Position numbers and translations under genes: made by a program. Positions 12,901 through 22,459 of a stretch of DNA of 64,000 bases are shown piece after piece. The notes under the pieces are model-generated. The model was given only the letters and a program-made list of their open reading frames with translations. It was not told the origin of the DNA and did no database searches. Source of the stretch: Aplysia californica (Eukaryota > Mollusca > Gastropoda > Aplysiida > Aplysiidae); NCBI RefSeq assembly GCF_000002075.1, contig NW_004797330.1:745456-809455 (forward strand). Direction: 5' to 3'. Every line of letters begins with the position of its first letter. Positions within the stretch are counted from its first letter, which is position 1.

Positions 12901-15900
12901 TTATGACCTTAGGAGCAGTAGTAGGCCTATCTTGTTTCTGCACAGCCATAGATTTTTTAAAAATATGCATACAGGAAAGAATGAAGTCTGGGTCACTATC
13001 CTGTGTCTTGTACCCATTTTTTTTTTTTTTCTTAATGAGAAGATTTGCAGGTTAGAACATAATTGCCAAATTGAAGATGAATGCTGTTTCAAGTCCCCTT
13101 CACCATTGTCAAGTATAGACATGATAACCTTAATTCTTATGTTTCACCAGGCTGATGTTGTCTCCAACTTCCATTTGGGTGAGGTTGTCACGTCTCTCCA
13201 GAAGGCCACATTGATTCCAGGTGGTTCCGAGTCCCTGGTGTACACAACCCTGTCCGGCAGTGTGGGCATGCTGGTCCCCTTTACTTCACATGAGGTAAAA
13301 TTGTCAGCTGTTCTCTTACTTCCAGATAAACAAAGCAAACAGGATTTTTCAGTAGCATGTGCTGGTTTCATATGACCGATTTGCTTTAGCGATTCTTTGT
13401 TAAGTAGTTGCCTGTCGATTGTATACTCCTTATTAACGGAAATAAATTGCGCACTGCCCATGCTCAGACTGGCAACCGTTGTCTGTTGTGTAGCGGCTAG
13501 TCGCTTTGCTGAAGCACAAAGGAGGCTTGAGTTTGATTCCCAAATGGGAATAATCTCTTGGAGTATCTCAGTCTTTTTGCTTGGATGTTGCATCACTCTC
13601 AGCTAGGGTTTGCCGTGACAGGCAGGGTCAGAAGCTCTCGTTCTAAATTTTGTCAATGGGGGCATAAAAATGCCTACTTTTTTCTTCTTTTTTTAAAATT
13701 CAAACGCACTTATTGCATATTTTCAAAAGGATGTGGTACCTAAAAGTTCTTATGAGATAGACTTTTGCCCTGTGTGCACATATCGGTTGTGAAAAGCCAG
13801 GGCCATATATAGAAATATGAATTTCAAGATTTCTCAAATTTTGGCTTGTCCAAAGCAAAAGCAAAAATACTAATTTCAAAATTTCTCAAATTTTGGCTTT
13901 TCCAAAGCAATAGCACCCAGTAGGATGATCCTCTTCAATTCTATCTGTTATGGACCTGGTAACCGCACGTTTCCTTTAAAAAGTGGCAGTAGTAAGTGGC
14001 CTACTTTTATTTTAACTCAAAATTTTTTTACAAGGGTGTGAATCTGCTACACTTTAGACCAAGTTATGATTTCAGCCTTCTTAGCTGACATACAAATTGT
14101 TTTGTTTGTCTGCAGGACCAGGATTTCTTTCAGCATCTTGAGATGTACATGCGACAAGAGTATCCTTCCTTATGTGGCAGGGATCATTTGGCTTTCAGGT
14201 CATACTATTTCCCTATCAAGGTGAGAATCTCTTTTTGATAAAGGGTGTTGTATGCCTTTTAAAGTATTGTGTTTTCAGAACATGTGAATGAGATATTTTA
14301 AGTTATTCGTAATGCTGAGAACTCTTTTTTTCATCTTTTTTTTTTAATTTTTAATTAGGCAATGATTTAGCTCCAGGAATACGAAATGCAATTGAATTTC
14401 CCATGGTGCCTCACATGTCATAACTACCAGGTACTTTTTTTTTTTCTTGGAAATAAAAAGCAGTTGACGTTTGCACAAGACTGGACTGGGCTGGAACTTT
14501 CAGATGGGAGGGGGGGGTGTCTAGCTCAAATTTAATTGAAATTTAAATGCTTAGGGGTGGAAAATGTATCAATTTGTTGAGACTTGACTTTCATTTTCCA
14601 GAATGTGATTGATGGGGACCTGTGTGAGATGTTCAACTCTATGGAGTCAAGCAAGCAAAAGTCTATTGCAGAAGAACTGGAAGACAGAAGCGCTAATGAG
14701 GTATGGAAGATGTTTTCCTTTGAAGGGTTAAAGTATACAGAGTCTGTACTTTTTGTGTTTACTTTGGGGGAAGGATGTTATGATTTCACTTGGCTTAGTT
14801 TTGTTAGTTCTGTGCAAACATTTGCTGGTGATTAACTCTCCCACCTCTTTCAAGCTACCTGAAATTATACATTTTTTGTGTCTTGTAGTGAAAAATAGGA
14901 TATGAGTTTACGGTCAAATTAAATGACAGCGCCTACAAGTGGATGGAAAATGTAGCTTAAAAATATTTGGTCTTGTGTTGTCCTTGAGGAAATAAAATGC
15001 AAGGGAACTTCCCTTCAGATAAGTTGATTCTGGTTGTATGAAATACAGAAAATAACCTCCGTGGTGTGACAACTAAGAAGTTGTGTGTTTAGAGATTCCA
15101 GGTATTCGGAATTCTGAATTATGGTCCATGTACCAATAGTGGATATATAGATTTGTTCTGATATGCACAAATTTCACTGCACATTCTATTATGTAATTCC
15201 AATAGTTTTTATTTCAATTTAAACTATTCGAAATTACATTCCAAATGCACAAACAAAAAGTTCAAATTCTTCCTATCATTCACTAATAATATTAGCTCGG
15301 AATGTATTCATAAAACATTTTTTGGCCTGGTTCTAACTAAAATTTGACTGGTTTTTAAACTTTAATTAGCTTACTCTCGTCGTGAAAATGTATTAGCACA
15401 TGTAAAAAGTCTGCTGTCACCATGGGCTCTCTCTCCAGCTCACAAATAATTGAAAGGTTTTCTTAAATAATTTGGGGTGGAAGGAGGAGTCACATATATA
15501 TATAGATCCACAAAGATAATTCTTTACTTTCTTGTGGTAGGTTTGAGTAAGTTTCTGCTTGGACTGAAAATACTGTGTGCCCCGGCTATAACAGGACTGC
15601 CGGAACTGATGGCATATCCCAAATCCTGTGATAGATGGAGAGTTTACATACACAATAACTTATGATTCACAAATTGGATTATTTTGATTACCTAGCTTTC
15701 CCATTGCCAATTTGTCAGTTATTTCTCTTTTCTTTTCCAGTAATATTTTTGCTCCTCAACTTTATCTTTCCCTTTCTGGTATCTTAATCTCATAGTGATT
15801 GACTAGACATCGTTTGGGAATCACAGTTAGCCTAATAAAAATGTTGCCTTTATTTAGTACATACCATGCTTTATAGCAGACGCTGTCTGCTTTACAATTA

Positions 15901-16437
15901 ATCGTAACCAAATGGTTACTTGGGGGGGGGGGGGGGGCACAGATAGATTAATCTGTGATAGATGAAGTGCTAAGTGCTTACTTTTCATTGATTAAGTCTA
16001 AGTCACTGACTGGAAAATTTGCATCACTACCAAAGTGCATCCATCTTTCCACCTACCTCCGCTGCACAAATGGTATAACACGTTATAATTATTAAGCCTG
16101 CTGTCACCATCAAATTAGGCTTCCTGTTGATCATTAAGTGAATTTGCCATGTTGAATATTGTTTTGCTTTGTTTGCTTTTCTTTCTGCTTTCTTGGTTGT
16201 TTTAGGATTTTGTCAGTGGTTGGACCACTGTTATAGTCAAGCATACCTATATTCGAATGCTTGCTTTAAAAGAACTTTATTGCATTTTTTGAGAGATGGG
16301 ACCTTGGGATTTATTGTAAGCCTGCTGTAGCCGAAATACTATTATTATGGGAGCCCACTGTAATGTGAAAAATGCCTTTTTCCCCCCCTCAGGTGTCCAA
16401 GAAACTAGAAGACATCCGCACCCGGTACGCCTTCTAA
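763..16437 (+). CDS. SF3B3: SF3B3 (SAP130), C-terminal 11 exons
   Basis: This is splicing factor 3B subunit 3, a WD-like beta-propeller scaffold of the SF3b complex in the U2 snRNP, acting in nuclear branch-site recognition. Exons are 763-917, 2085-2259, 6941-7146, 7384-7501, 8039-8203, 10123-10335, 11298-11396, 13151-13294, 14116-14220, 14602-14700 and 16393-16437. All junctions are AG/GT and the sum is 1524 nt (507 codons plus TAA) in one open frame. Diagnostic stretches recalled from the human protein include YQSRFHLTPLSYETLE, KFVIHPESNNLIIIETDHNA, VDEDPTGNKALWDRGLLNGA and the C-terminus KKLEDIRTRYAF. Human SF3B3 is 1217 aa, so about the last 42% is here and the 5' part lies left of the window. 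The introns host snoRNA-like genes and several transposons. No damage was seen in the exons. Confidence 0.97.
1113..1194 (+). ncRNA. box C/D snoRNA-like, family 1 copy 1 (divergent)
   Basis: A terminal stem TGCAGTC/GACTGCA encloses C box ATGATGA (1122-1128), the conserved guide CATTCTTTCTCTCAT before D' CTGA, and D box CTGA (1182-1185). This is the only copy in this intron. The second half differs most from the other six copies. Confidence 0.7.
1255..1949. mobile_element. pogo/Tigger-like MITE with TA duplication
   Basis: TA flanks both ends. The ends are inverted repeats, CAGTTGAACCTGCC against a right end reading GGTTTGACTG, with the repeated internal phrase 'gacggccac'. It lies in an SF3B3 intron. 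A diverged relative is at 58565-59365. No transposase frame is present, so it is non-autonomous. Confidence 0.65.
2085..2259 (+). CDS. SF3B3: SF3B3 exon (ILALEKLGAVFNQV...MAE)
   Basis: The acceptor CCAG ends at 2084 and the donor GTAATG begins at 2260. The first base completes Arg, then ILALEKLGAVFNQV follows. The exon ends in phase 0 after MAE. Confidence 0.95.
2416..2499 (+). ncRNA. box C/D snoRNA-like, family 1 copy 2
   Basis: The stem GCAGTCAT/ATGACTGC encloses C box ATGATGA, D' CTGA, a C'-like TATGAAGA and D box CTGA. It is the first of six copies inside one SF3B3 intron (2260-6940). Confidence 0.75.
3513..3592 (+). ncRNA. box C/D snoRNA-like, family 1 copy 3
   Basis: All boxes and both guide segments are conserved. 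The terminal stem is slightly weakened (CAGTCAT against ATGGCTG). Confidence 0.75.
4229..4310 (+). ncRNA. box C/D snoRNA-like, family 1 copy 4
   Basis: GCAGTCAT pairs with GTGACTGC. C box ATGATGA, D' CTGA, TATGAAGA and D box CTGA are all present. The flanking sequence is also duplicated from copy 3. Confidence 0.78.
4637..5444. mobile_element. PIF/Harbinger-like non-autonomous element, TTA duplication
   Basis: Perfect 15-bp inverted ends (TCATAGCTGCCACTT and its complement) are flanked by TTA at 4634-4636 and 5445-5447. The paralogous empty site is visible nearby at about 5815-5840, where the same duplicated intron sequence reads ...CATTATGATCTGA without the insert. The 808-bp body has G- and T-homopolymers and no recognisable transposase. 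A 3-bp TTA duplication fits PIF/Harbinger; the superfamily call is inference. Confidence 0.75.
5523..5604 (+). ncRNA. box C/D snoRNA-like, family 1 copy 5
   Basis: Perfect 8-bp stem GCAGTCAT/ATGACTGC, C box ATGATGA, D' and D boxes CTGA. It is 385 bp upstream of copy 6, with which it shares its flanks. Confidence 0.8.
5907..5988 (+). ncRNA. box C/D snoRNA-like, family 1 copy 6
   Basis: Perfect 8-bp terminal stem and all boxes. It differs from copies 5 and 7 by a few bases, mainly ahead of the D box. Confidence 0.8.
6420..6501 (+). ncRNA. box C/D snoRNA-like, family 1 copy 7
   Basis: The stem extends to about 10 bp (ATGTGCAGTCAT with ATGACTGCAT). C box ATGATGA, D' CTGA, TATGAAGA and D box CTGA are all present. 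It is the last copy before the 3' splice site at 6940. Confidence 0.8.
6941..7146 (+). CDS. SF3B3: SF3B3 exon (acidic ELIEAADEDEREL...)
   Basis: The acceptor TATGCAG ends at 6940 and the donor GTAGGA begins at 7147. It encodes an acidic helix, then AAEMAAQFLNEDRPETIFGA and LDQNEAAH. It ends two bases into a Ser codon. Confidence 0.95.
7384..7501 (+). CDS. SF3B3: SF3B3 exon (VALIKFAN...ELLTYQ)
   Basis: It follows TTTCAG and is followed by GTAAGT at 7502. It encodes SVALIKFANRPDDTFLIVG and AKDLVLNPRSI. This is one of the more divergent blade segments relative to human, but the frame joins cleanly on both sides. Confidence 0.93.
7502..8038 (+). other. SF3B3: SF3B3 intron, nothing recognised
   Basis: AT-rich intron with no snoRNA boxes in stem context, no TIRs and no exon-like frame. 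Confidence 0.6.
8039..8203 (+). CDS. SF3B3: SF3B3 exon (VTEGGNKLELLHKTP...KCENK)
   Basis: The acceptor GTTGCAG ends at 8038 and the donor GTATGG begins at 8204. The residues PFQGRVLIGVGRYLRIYDLG and KKKLLRKCENK are near identical to human SF3B3. Confidence 0.95.
8626..8699 (+). ncRNA. box C/D snoRNA-like, family 2 copy 1
   Basis: The stem CTTGGA/TCCAAG encloses a C box-like ATGATGT, guide TTTCCGTGTTTCAC, D' CTGA, C' GTGATTA and D box CTGA. The guide TCCGTGTTTCA is complementary to TGAAACACGGA, the conserved 28S rRNA sequence used for the D3A universal primer. Confidence 0.7.
9226..9294 (+). ncRNA. box C/D snoRNA-like, family 2 copy 2
   Basis: The stem GTGGAT/ATCCAC encloses ATGATGT, the same 28S-complementary guide, D' CTGA, ATGATTA and D box CTGA. 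Confidence 0.72.
9671..9739 (+). ncRNA. box C/D snoRNA-like, family 2 copy 3
   Basis: The stem TGTGGAT/ATCCACA encloses ATGATGT, the guide TCCGTGTTTCA before D' CTGA, GTGATTA and D box CTGA. It is the third copy in the intron 8204-10122. Confidence 0.74.
10123..10335 (+). CDS. SF3B3: SF3B3 exon (HIPNFIVSVHCLGQR...)
   Basis: The acceptor CCACCAG ends at 10122 and the donor GTGAGT begins at 10336. It encodes DVQESFHFLRYRRPENQL and LLDYNTVAGADKFGNISI, ending in phase 0. Confidence 0.95.
10855..11095 (+). repeat. Dispersed repeat ending GTTGCGAACGCCGTAAAACC
   Basis: The body shares 'gtgggtggttgg' and 'gtgtggtttgct' with 55262-55400. Its end (CGCTCATATGACCTTATGCA, then the GCCGTAAAAC motif) recurs near 3100, 38100-38246, 55695 and 56435. 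It is probably an old SINE or MITE family; the class is not resolved. Confidence 0.5.
11298..11396 (+). CDS. SF3B3: SF3B3 exon (DDVDEDPTGNKALWDRG...)
   Basis: The acceptor TCTGCAG ends at 11297 and the donor GTCAGA begins at 11397. All 33 codons are in phase 0 and include the invariant DEDPTGNKALWDRGLLNGA block. Confidence 0.95.
11428..12623. mobile_element. 1.2 kb TIR element, 6-bp duplication AACTTA
   Basis: The ends TAGACCTGCATGT and ACATGCAGGTCTA are perfect 13-bp inverted repeats. AACTTA flanks both sides (11422-11427 and 12624-12629). The left part (about 11440-11660) is strikingly GC/CpG-rich and the middle is an AGATCT/CTAGAT hexamer array. A telomere-motif MITE fragment lies near 12455-12540. 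No transposase was recognised, so it is probably a non-autonomous hAT-like element. It sits in the SF3B3 intron 11397-13150. Confidence 0.7.
11815..12335. repeat. CTAGAT/AGATCT hexamer microsatellite clusters
   Basis: Runs of the self-complementary hexamer at about 11820-11830, 11995-12065, 12150-12215 and 12310-12332 are separated by unique sequence. Confidence 0.85.
12696..12766 (+). ncRNA. box C/D snoRNA-like, family 2 copy 4
   Basis: The stem TGTGGA/TCCACA encloses ATGATGC, guide TTTCCGTGTTTCAC, D' CTGA, GTGATTA and D box CTGA. It is the only copy in intron 11397-13150, just downstream of the 1.2 kb TIR element. Confidence 0.72.
13151..13294 (+). CDS. SF3B3: SF3B3 exon (ADVVSNFHLGEVVTSL...)
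   Basis: The acceptor TTTCACCAG ends at 13150 and the donor GTAAAA begins at 13295. It encodes TLIPGGSESLVYTTLSG and LVPFTSHE, both family signatures. Confidence 0.95.
13295..14115 (+). other. SF3B3: SF3B3 intron with a short tandem duplication
   Basis: A unit of about 60 bp containing 'atttctcaaattttggctt' occurs twice at about 13810-13915. Nothing else is recognised. Confidence 0.5.
14116..14220 (+). CDS. SF3B3: SF3B3 exon (DQDFFQHLEMYMRQE...)
   Basis: The acceptor CTGCAG ends at 14115 and the donor GTGAGA begins at 14221. It encodes DFFQHLEMYMRQEYPSLCGR and FRSYYFPIK in phase 0. Confidence 0.95.
14602..14700 (+). CDS. SF3B3: SF3B3 exon (NVIDGDLCEMFNSME...)
   Basis: The acceptor TTTCCAG ends at 14601 and the donor GTATGG begins at 14701. 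It encodes NVIDGDLCEMFNSMESSKQK and a less conserved linker ending NE. Confidence 0.95.
14701..15570 (+). other. SF3B3: SF3B3 last intron, left part
   Basis: AT-rich, with no exon, RNA gene or repeat recognised before the MITE at 15573. Confidence 0.5.
15573..16360. mobile_element. pogo-like MITE (family of 51635-52766)
   Basis: TA flanks both ends and the right end reads GGGAGCCCACTG. Internal segments (the 'gagagtttacatacac' phrase, 'gcctacttttcatt'-like, 'ggttggaccactgttatag', 'gggatttatt') align in order with 51690-52760. It lies in the last SF3B3 intron. A G-run occupies about 15922-15937. Confidence 0.6.
16393..16437 (+). CDS. SF3B3: SF3B3 terminal coding exon
   Basis: After a C-rich acceptor (AG at 16391-16392) the exon reads VSKKLEDIRTRYAF, then TAA. 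This is the conserved C-terminus of the family. Confidence 0.96.
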   Translation: MSKKLEDIRTRYAF

Positions 16438-17191
16438 TCTCCTGCTAAATGTGTACATAACTTGAACAGACAGACTTGGGTATCACATCGTCACCTCTTC
16501 ATTGAACTGAAATATGTTGTCATTATGTAAATTTTAACATTTTTTAAACGCTTTATTGTGTTCTTTTGTGTGCGAAACTGACATTGGAGTTCCCGCTCCC
16601 TGTTTGCAGTATCTGAATAGAAGTTCCAAATTTTTAATCACTGATGTAGTTCTTCATTGTGCATTCTGTAAAAATGAAAGCTTCTGGTCTGTAAATGGTC
16701 TAGTGTAATGGATAAGTTTAGTAATGTTCGTTTACATTTCTTTTAATAATCTTTTGACATCATTCCAAAGGATTTTGCTGGAGGTGTAGAGAAAAAAATT
16801 GGAGGCATGAAACTTAATACCAAATCATTTGATGACTCCATGTAACTTGTGTTAATTGTTTACTCCTTAGGTTGGTCCATATTGCAAAGGAAAGGAATAT
16901 TTGTTTGGGGGAATTATTAGTCTTATGTATACACGAATCCTGATTTTTTCATTCTCAACCTCTGCTCTTGAGCTAATTATTTCTCTGATGCCATATCAGA
17001 TTGAGACTGAAAGATACAGAAATAACCTCAACTGTAACAACTGACTTAATATTTGGTCCTTATGTTAGCAAAGGGTTGCTTCTTCTGTCATTTTACTTTC
17101 ATGTAGTGATGAGCTTAAATGTCTGAAATGTTTCTTAATGTGTTCATTGTATGTACTCCCATTTCATGTTTTGTTCCAGTAACTGAATAAA
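16438..17191 (+). terminator. SF3B3: SF3B3 3' UTR with AATAAA poly(A) signal
   Basis: AT-rich sequence runs from the stop codon to a canonical AATAAA at 17186-17191, followed by a T/G-rich stretch. No other gene is seen, so this is read as the 3' UTR and cleavage signal. Confidence 0.7.
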
Positions 17192-17469
17192 CAAATGATG
17201 AAGAAAGTTTGTTTCATGCTACCTTTCCTTGCCTTAGAACTCGTTGTTTTTGTTTTTTGCTCTGAATTTACATCATCTCTCGTCACTGAAGTCTTCTTTA
17301 GATGTACATGTATTGAAAGATTGTGAAATTAAAAGAGTGGCACAGCTCTCGTGTTGTAGGGGTATGTTATTCACCTCTCTTCCAAAAAGTCTCGGGATCG
17401 AAACTTGACAGCTACAGGGAAAAAAATTATCTCCAAATTTTATTTTTTCACCTTTTTTCCTGTTCTCTA

Positions 17470-18259
17470 CAGTGGGTGTCGCATTCAACGAGGTCACATT
17501 CAAGGAGAAGTCGGCTCCAACGAGGCAATCCTTAATCCCCGATTTTTTCCTCTATATATCTCTCTTTGTAAATGTATGTCAGCTCCAATGAGATTGCAAA
17601 CAGGCCGAAGTCGCTTTCAACGAGGTCGCGATAACCAAGTAAAAGCAATCAGCTGCCCCAAAAGCGAAGAATTTTTCTCATGTGAAGCTCAAGGCTCATC
17701 GTCGATTCCTAACACATATTGTATTGCTAGATCTAGTGTTCCTCGTAATATAGGCCCCAAAGCCAAGAGGATGGGCGATGGTTGGCCTACGGTAGGGATG
17801 GGAATGGGAACGCGATGTCTGCTGTGAAACTGGGTGAACTCTGGATGGGTAGGTCTAGATACTAGATCGAGACCTCAAGTTTTTTATTTTTTATTTTCCT
17901 CCCCTGATCAGAAAATCCAAGCTCCCGCCATTACTTAAAACTTTATGTAGATCAAGGCCTAGATGTGAGAGGGTATGTTTCCACATGAGAAGTGTTCCGA
18001 AAAAAAATACTTAACAAATGTATTAAAAAATGCAGAAATGACGGTCAGAACACAGCTCAAACGCGCACACTGATGCTGTTTGAGATTTTCGTCTTCGGGG
18101 AGAACAACTGTTTTAATTATGTACTGGTGTTGGTACATCGTGTTATAATCTAATAACTTGTCTCCTTTCTTTTCTTTAGCCTTAGTCCCGTTCCACGAGA
18201 GGTTGGATCCGAGGACAACAAGCCGGTCCCGGCAACCTAGTTGAATGCGACACCCACTG
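17470..18259. mobile_element. pogo-like MITE, GTGTCGCATTCAAC ends
   Basis: The 20-bp ends CAGTGGGTGTCGCATTCAAC and its complement are inverted. TA precedes the left end; the right flank has decayed to AA. Subterminal 'caacgaggt' motifs repeat. The 290-bp open frame inside has no recognisable domain. Confidence 0.7.
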
Positions 18260-18282
18260 AAGTCCTGTTGTCATTTGCTTTC

Positions 18283-18545
18283 ATCTCCACATTTTCCCCC
18301 TCCCTCAACTTCCTATAGGCTCCTCTCTCTCCATTACTCACCACTCTATCTACTGCTACTCCTGGTTCCTTATTATTGCTGTCTCTTTCAGCAACAGCCC
18401 TTATCTTTGAGAAGGTAAGGTCAAATACCTAGCAGAGTAGCCTTCTCGAATAAGGGCAAAAAATCTTGGATGTTCCTGTGTGCAAGTTGCATTTGTAAGA
18501 GCCTTTGGTAGTTCTAAACTTGGTAATAGTAGTTGACTGCCACCC
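18283..18545. repeat. Dispersed repeat, copy 1 of 3
   Basis: It aligns in order with 33990-34311 and, inverted, with 38263-38510. Shared phrases include 'ctgctactcct', 'tactgctgtctttcag'-like and 'ccttctcgaataagggc'-like blocks. The class is unresolved. Confidence 0.5.
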
Positions 18546-19440
18546 AAGCAAAAGTCTGTATCTATATATATATATAGTATTATACAATATAGAGTGCTGT
18601 CAAATTTGGAATGTCGCTGCCTGGAGACAAGGAGCCCTACGAAGTAGGAAAAAATGTCACATTATGTGATTCAGTTGTACTGCAGGTTGAAAAACCAGCT
18701 GTGGACTTCCCTGAGATCTAGTAGCAGGGGAACACACAAAAAGAAGAGTGGTGCTGGCTTTTAGTTCCAATTGTCTTGAGGGTACACCTAAAGGCCCGGT
18801 CACACTTTTTAAAATAATACATGTATACTGTTCAAAAATTGGACAATCTATCGTGCATAGTAGTTAGGACAAATCGTATGTGTAACAACAGCGGAACTGT
18901 TTTTAAAAATTGGGCGATGGAGGTGGGTTGGAGACTCGATCAAGAAATCAAGAGCTGCCTGATATTTTGCATGCAGTCTAAATAATAATAATAGATAGCA
19001 TTTGTATAGCGCATATCCCCGCTCAACAGCAGGCTCTATGCGCTTTAGGTCATATTTCGGGGAGGTGAGCTGGGACACCGTCAGTATCTCTTTGAAATTT
19101 GCTGTTTTGAGTGTGAGAGCTGAAACATAGCTTGCAGAAAATTTTAATAGTTAATAATCACAGTTAAAAATAATTTCATTTTCAGAATCAACGTATTCAA
19201 ATAAACTAAGGAGCTTGCATGGAACCGGATCTGATGCGACATTTACGCAATTTTTAATATTTTTTCTATTGATTGTCAATTGAATAATTGTGAACATAAA
19301 GTCATGTATTTTAACAATGTCACCCAGTGTGTTACGCATACCGCCACCCTTGGCGCAAGCATGAAGTTAATCAAATGGAACAGCGGTGTTCGCGGCTTAA
19401 GTTCAACGAGGTTTCTCTGTTGTAAAGCCCCAACTAACTA
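18546..19440. other. Intergenic, mostly unrecognised
   Basis: Apart from the SINE tail fragment and a short TA run near 18560, this stretch shows no feature I can support. Confidence 0.4.
18970..19075 (-). repeat. SINE 3'-end fragment
   Basis: It starts in an AAT-rich tail and contains 'tttgtatagcgc' and 'ggctctatgcgcttta', matching the tail end of the SINE at 33567-33935 in the same orientation. Confidence 0.5.
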
Positions 19441-19700
19441 AAAGTCCTACGAAAGGAGCAGGTCACAGAAGAGGGAAATGCTCTAGAAGATGTCGAACCC
19501 TTCTGCTATCTTGGAGTATAACTGACAGAGAGGGAGGAACAGGCGCTGAAATAAAGTCACGGAAATGGATGTACAGAAAAGTGGGAAGACGTGGAGTGAC
19601 ATCAAACGACTCGCCCAGGATAGGGAAAGGTGGAAAGTGTGTTCGTGGCCTATACATGTATCCTGATCCAGGGTGAAAAAGGCATTGATGATGATGAAAG
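19440..19700 (+). mobile_element. LINE 3'-end fragment with GATGAT tail
   Basis: It translates to a decayed LINE C-terminus: DIKRLAQDRERWKVFV followed by a Cys/Tyr/Pro-rich end. The tail is GATGATGATGA. The same ending is found inverted at 60240-60560 (SLAQDMELWKVFVRSLYPEPG). It is a 5'-truncated insertion. Confidence 0.65.
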
Positions 19701-19949
19701 CCTCAACTGCTCAATGTCAAGGAACATGATTCCTCTATACTATTAATATTAATTTTGTGTTTGAAAAGTGTCGTTTTGTTGGTGTGTGTACCGCACTCGT
19801 ATTCAGCAGAGCAAAGTCAAAGAGTCTTTTGTCTCTTTCTCATGGAAGCTCTCTCTATCGCTGTCTTTCTCATGGGGAAAAGGTTATCAAGTATGTGTAG
19901 TCAATTACATGTAGTAATGGGTGTTGTGCGCCGTCTACAGCGTGAACCT

Positions 19950-20160
19950 TAGACGATTAATTGGCTGGCGGTATGACGGGGCAAATTTACATAGTAGACT
20001 CTAAGGGCCGTTCAACTGCGACAGTTGGCGAATGGTAGTAGGCCCTATAATTACTATCATAGTGTGAAGGCGCAAATACCAGATGGTATAAGTTAGATAG
20101 TATAACAGGCGGGGGGAGAGGGGCAGTAGGCGCCTACAACGAGGTTTGACTGTCACGATG
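19950..20160. repeat. Pogo-like element end (AACGAGGTTTGACTG)
   Basis: It shares 'gcaaatttacat', 'acagttggcg' and the terminal AACGAGGTTTGACTG with 41510-41745. It is a partial copy whose other end was not located. Confidence 0.5.
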
Positions 20161-20362
20161 CAGTGTAGCGACTCGGTCATTGGAATGTTCTATATTATTC
20201 AGATCCATCCCATGAATGTCTGTGGACGATTAAAAAGCCAGAGATTATAGGCCTAGTGACAAATTAAGAGAGGGCAAACGAACTTGTCTTGTTTTTCAGT
20301 TTAATCTTTACAAGCCTTCGTGATATAAAAAGTACATGTACCCAGAACAACTGTGTGAGTAT

Positions 20363-21499
20363 CCAGTCAAACCTCATTACACACCCCTCGCCCCCCCCCC
20401 ATACTGCCAGACTGCCAGCCCTGCTTATCGCAAGAGTACGAAGAGTGATGCCTATTATAATATATTATAAATAAAAACTTTTTCCCCTTTATAATACCCT
20501 GTGCCCATGGATGGACAAACCGATCGCCTAATTCTCGGCCTGAAAACAAATGCGTTGTATCTGATTGAGGCTGCGATTCAGGCGATCGGTTTGTGCCACG
20601 ATGCTTGCTTTGTGCCCTCAATCTGGTTAACCCCGCCTTCCAAACCCAACCCAACCGATCGTATTAATGGGCGCCTCCTATTACACCGCCATCCGCCAAC
20701 TGTCTGAGTTGTAAGACGCTTCGCTTATTAAACTAAAGTAAATTTGCACTACTATTCCACCAGAAGTCTTCAATACACACGACACCCAATCAGTGGCTAT
20801 TAAATAATATCCTCTTAGTTTAGTCTTTCCCACACACGTCTCTGCGAGCTCGGTCTATTTCGAGTGCTTGTCAATGATTTTAGCTGATTATGAAAAAGCT
20901 ACCGGTACTTAGATTATTTCAAAGCTTTAGCCAATGTGTAAAAAAGAAATTGGAATTATCTTTTGAATTAAAGTCACCTGGAGAAATTTCAAAGCGACTG
21001 CATCACCTCAGCCTGCCGGTTAGATATCTGGGGCCTCCAGTTATCAGGCCGATGACCTAAAGGCTGGCGGGCGCCCGCGGGGCTTATATATTGAAAGCAC
21101 TCACGCTCTCAAATCAACAGAATATGACTTCATGTCTAAGGTGAGTATTGGGTTTGATTTTTTTTTGAAACTACATTATACATTTAAATAAAAACGTATG
21201 TTTACAGGTTTCTTGGTACACGTGTATAGTCTAGCTTCTTTTCTTTTTATTGAAATGTACGTAACGTATAGTCGGAGCTGGACATGTAATAGGTTGCTAT
21301 TCGGTTGTTTTTTTCCTCTTGCGCATGTCAGTCACGCAATTAGACAGATCAAGATGAGGCAAGACTGGCCACATAATTTTGTCTCTCTACCAGTCTACCG
21401 CTAGTCAGCAATCGGTGCGATCCTTTTCTACCGCCAGCCCCGCTCTACCGCCAACTTCATACTCGTCCAATTGTAGGCGGTATGATGGGGTTTGACTGC
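20363..21499. mobile_element. pogo-like MITE, CAGTCAAACC ends
   Basis: The left end is CAGTCAAACCTC and the right end is GGGGTTTGACTG. Internal blocks ('cccacacacgtctct', 'gctgattatga', 'cacctcagcctgccgg'-like) match 42010-42240. There is no coding capacity. Confidence 0.5.
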
Positions 21500-21837
21500 A
21501 CTTCGCTTTAAACTTTAGTCTTTTGTCCAACTAAGCTTTTTTTTTCTCTTTAAAAAACAAAAAATATATAATATGGTAACAGTAACAGCACACGGTCAAA
21601 GCGGCTTTCTGGAGAAAGGATTAGGAGTCTTCCCAATCGTTGAATTGGAACGTGTAAACAGAGTACATGTACTGTACGCAGTTCGATAAAACTAACCTGA
21701 CACTTCAACTTCTCGTTGACAAGTCTGATTGGCGGCCCTCTAAGCTGAGCGCGTGGTTTCGATGAAATCGGGGTAATTCAGATTAACTTTAAATACCCCA
21801 CCATCTCCAGTAAAATCTGTCTCTATACGCATAAAGG

Positions 21838-22250
21838 CGGTTGAATCATGTGGCCATCAATACGATAGATTCTAAATGAATCAGCACCAGCTCCTCGTTG
21901 GTGACCCTGTCTGTCCAACTGGTCTTGGGTAACTTTCTCGGACTCTTGTTCAAGAAAACCTGAATCCTCTTTACGCAAGCCTGGGAGAGCAAGTCATGTT
22001 CCATGTCTCTTATCCATACAACAAGACTGACTGAGTTTGAAATACCTCAGCTTTGTTCGGAGTGAAATATAACTGGTCCTGTCTTATCAACGCAGGACTT
22101 AATTCCAACTCCTGTTCCTCCATCACTGTCACATCCCAAAAGAGCAGAGAAGGATTCAACGTCTTCTATTCGCATTAAATTCCTTCTATTGTGACTAGCT
22201 CCTTTCGTGGTGCTTCTTCTATCCATTTGACTAATGGACCTTTGAACTTT
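21838..22250 (-). mobile_element. LINE RT C-terminal fragment
   Basis: The minus-strand translation gives QTQSVLLYG, then ETWNMTCSPRL and SWTDRVTNEELVL in interrupted frames. This is the segment after the RT domain in RTE-like LINEs. The fragment is truncated on both sides and carries frame breaks. Confidence 0.6.
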
Positions 22251-22459
22251 GACTTTTCAGCGTGGATCCTCAATACAACAAAATAACAGTTTATGCTGGA
22301 TGTGTTTGTGTGACATGTATTTCAAACAAGGAATGTCTGTGACTACAGGGCCCCTTTTTACAACAACATTATTATGTTTCACAAATGAATCTCACAAGCC
22401 AAACCCCTCATCCATCGTCGCGGGGGGTGGAAACGGACAAAGTAGAGGATTGCTGGGTT

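Noticed and set aside
12797-13375. 192-codon frame overlapping an SF3B3 exon
   Set aside because: Only 13151-13294 matches the protein; the rest is read-through into both introns.
17104-17187. Possible C/D snoRNA in the SF3B3 3' UTR (GTGATGA ... CTGA)
   Set aside because: No terminal stem and no guide resembling rRNA.
17405-17827. 140-codon frame inside a MITE
   Set aside because: No recognisable domain, and it runs across the element's TIR-proximal repeats.
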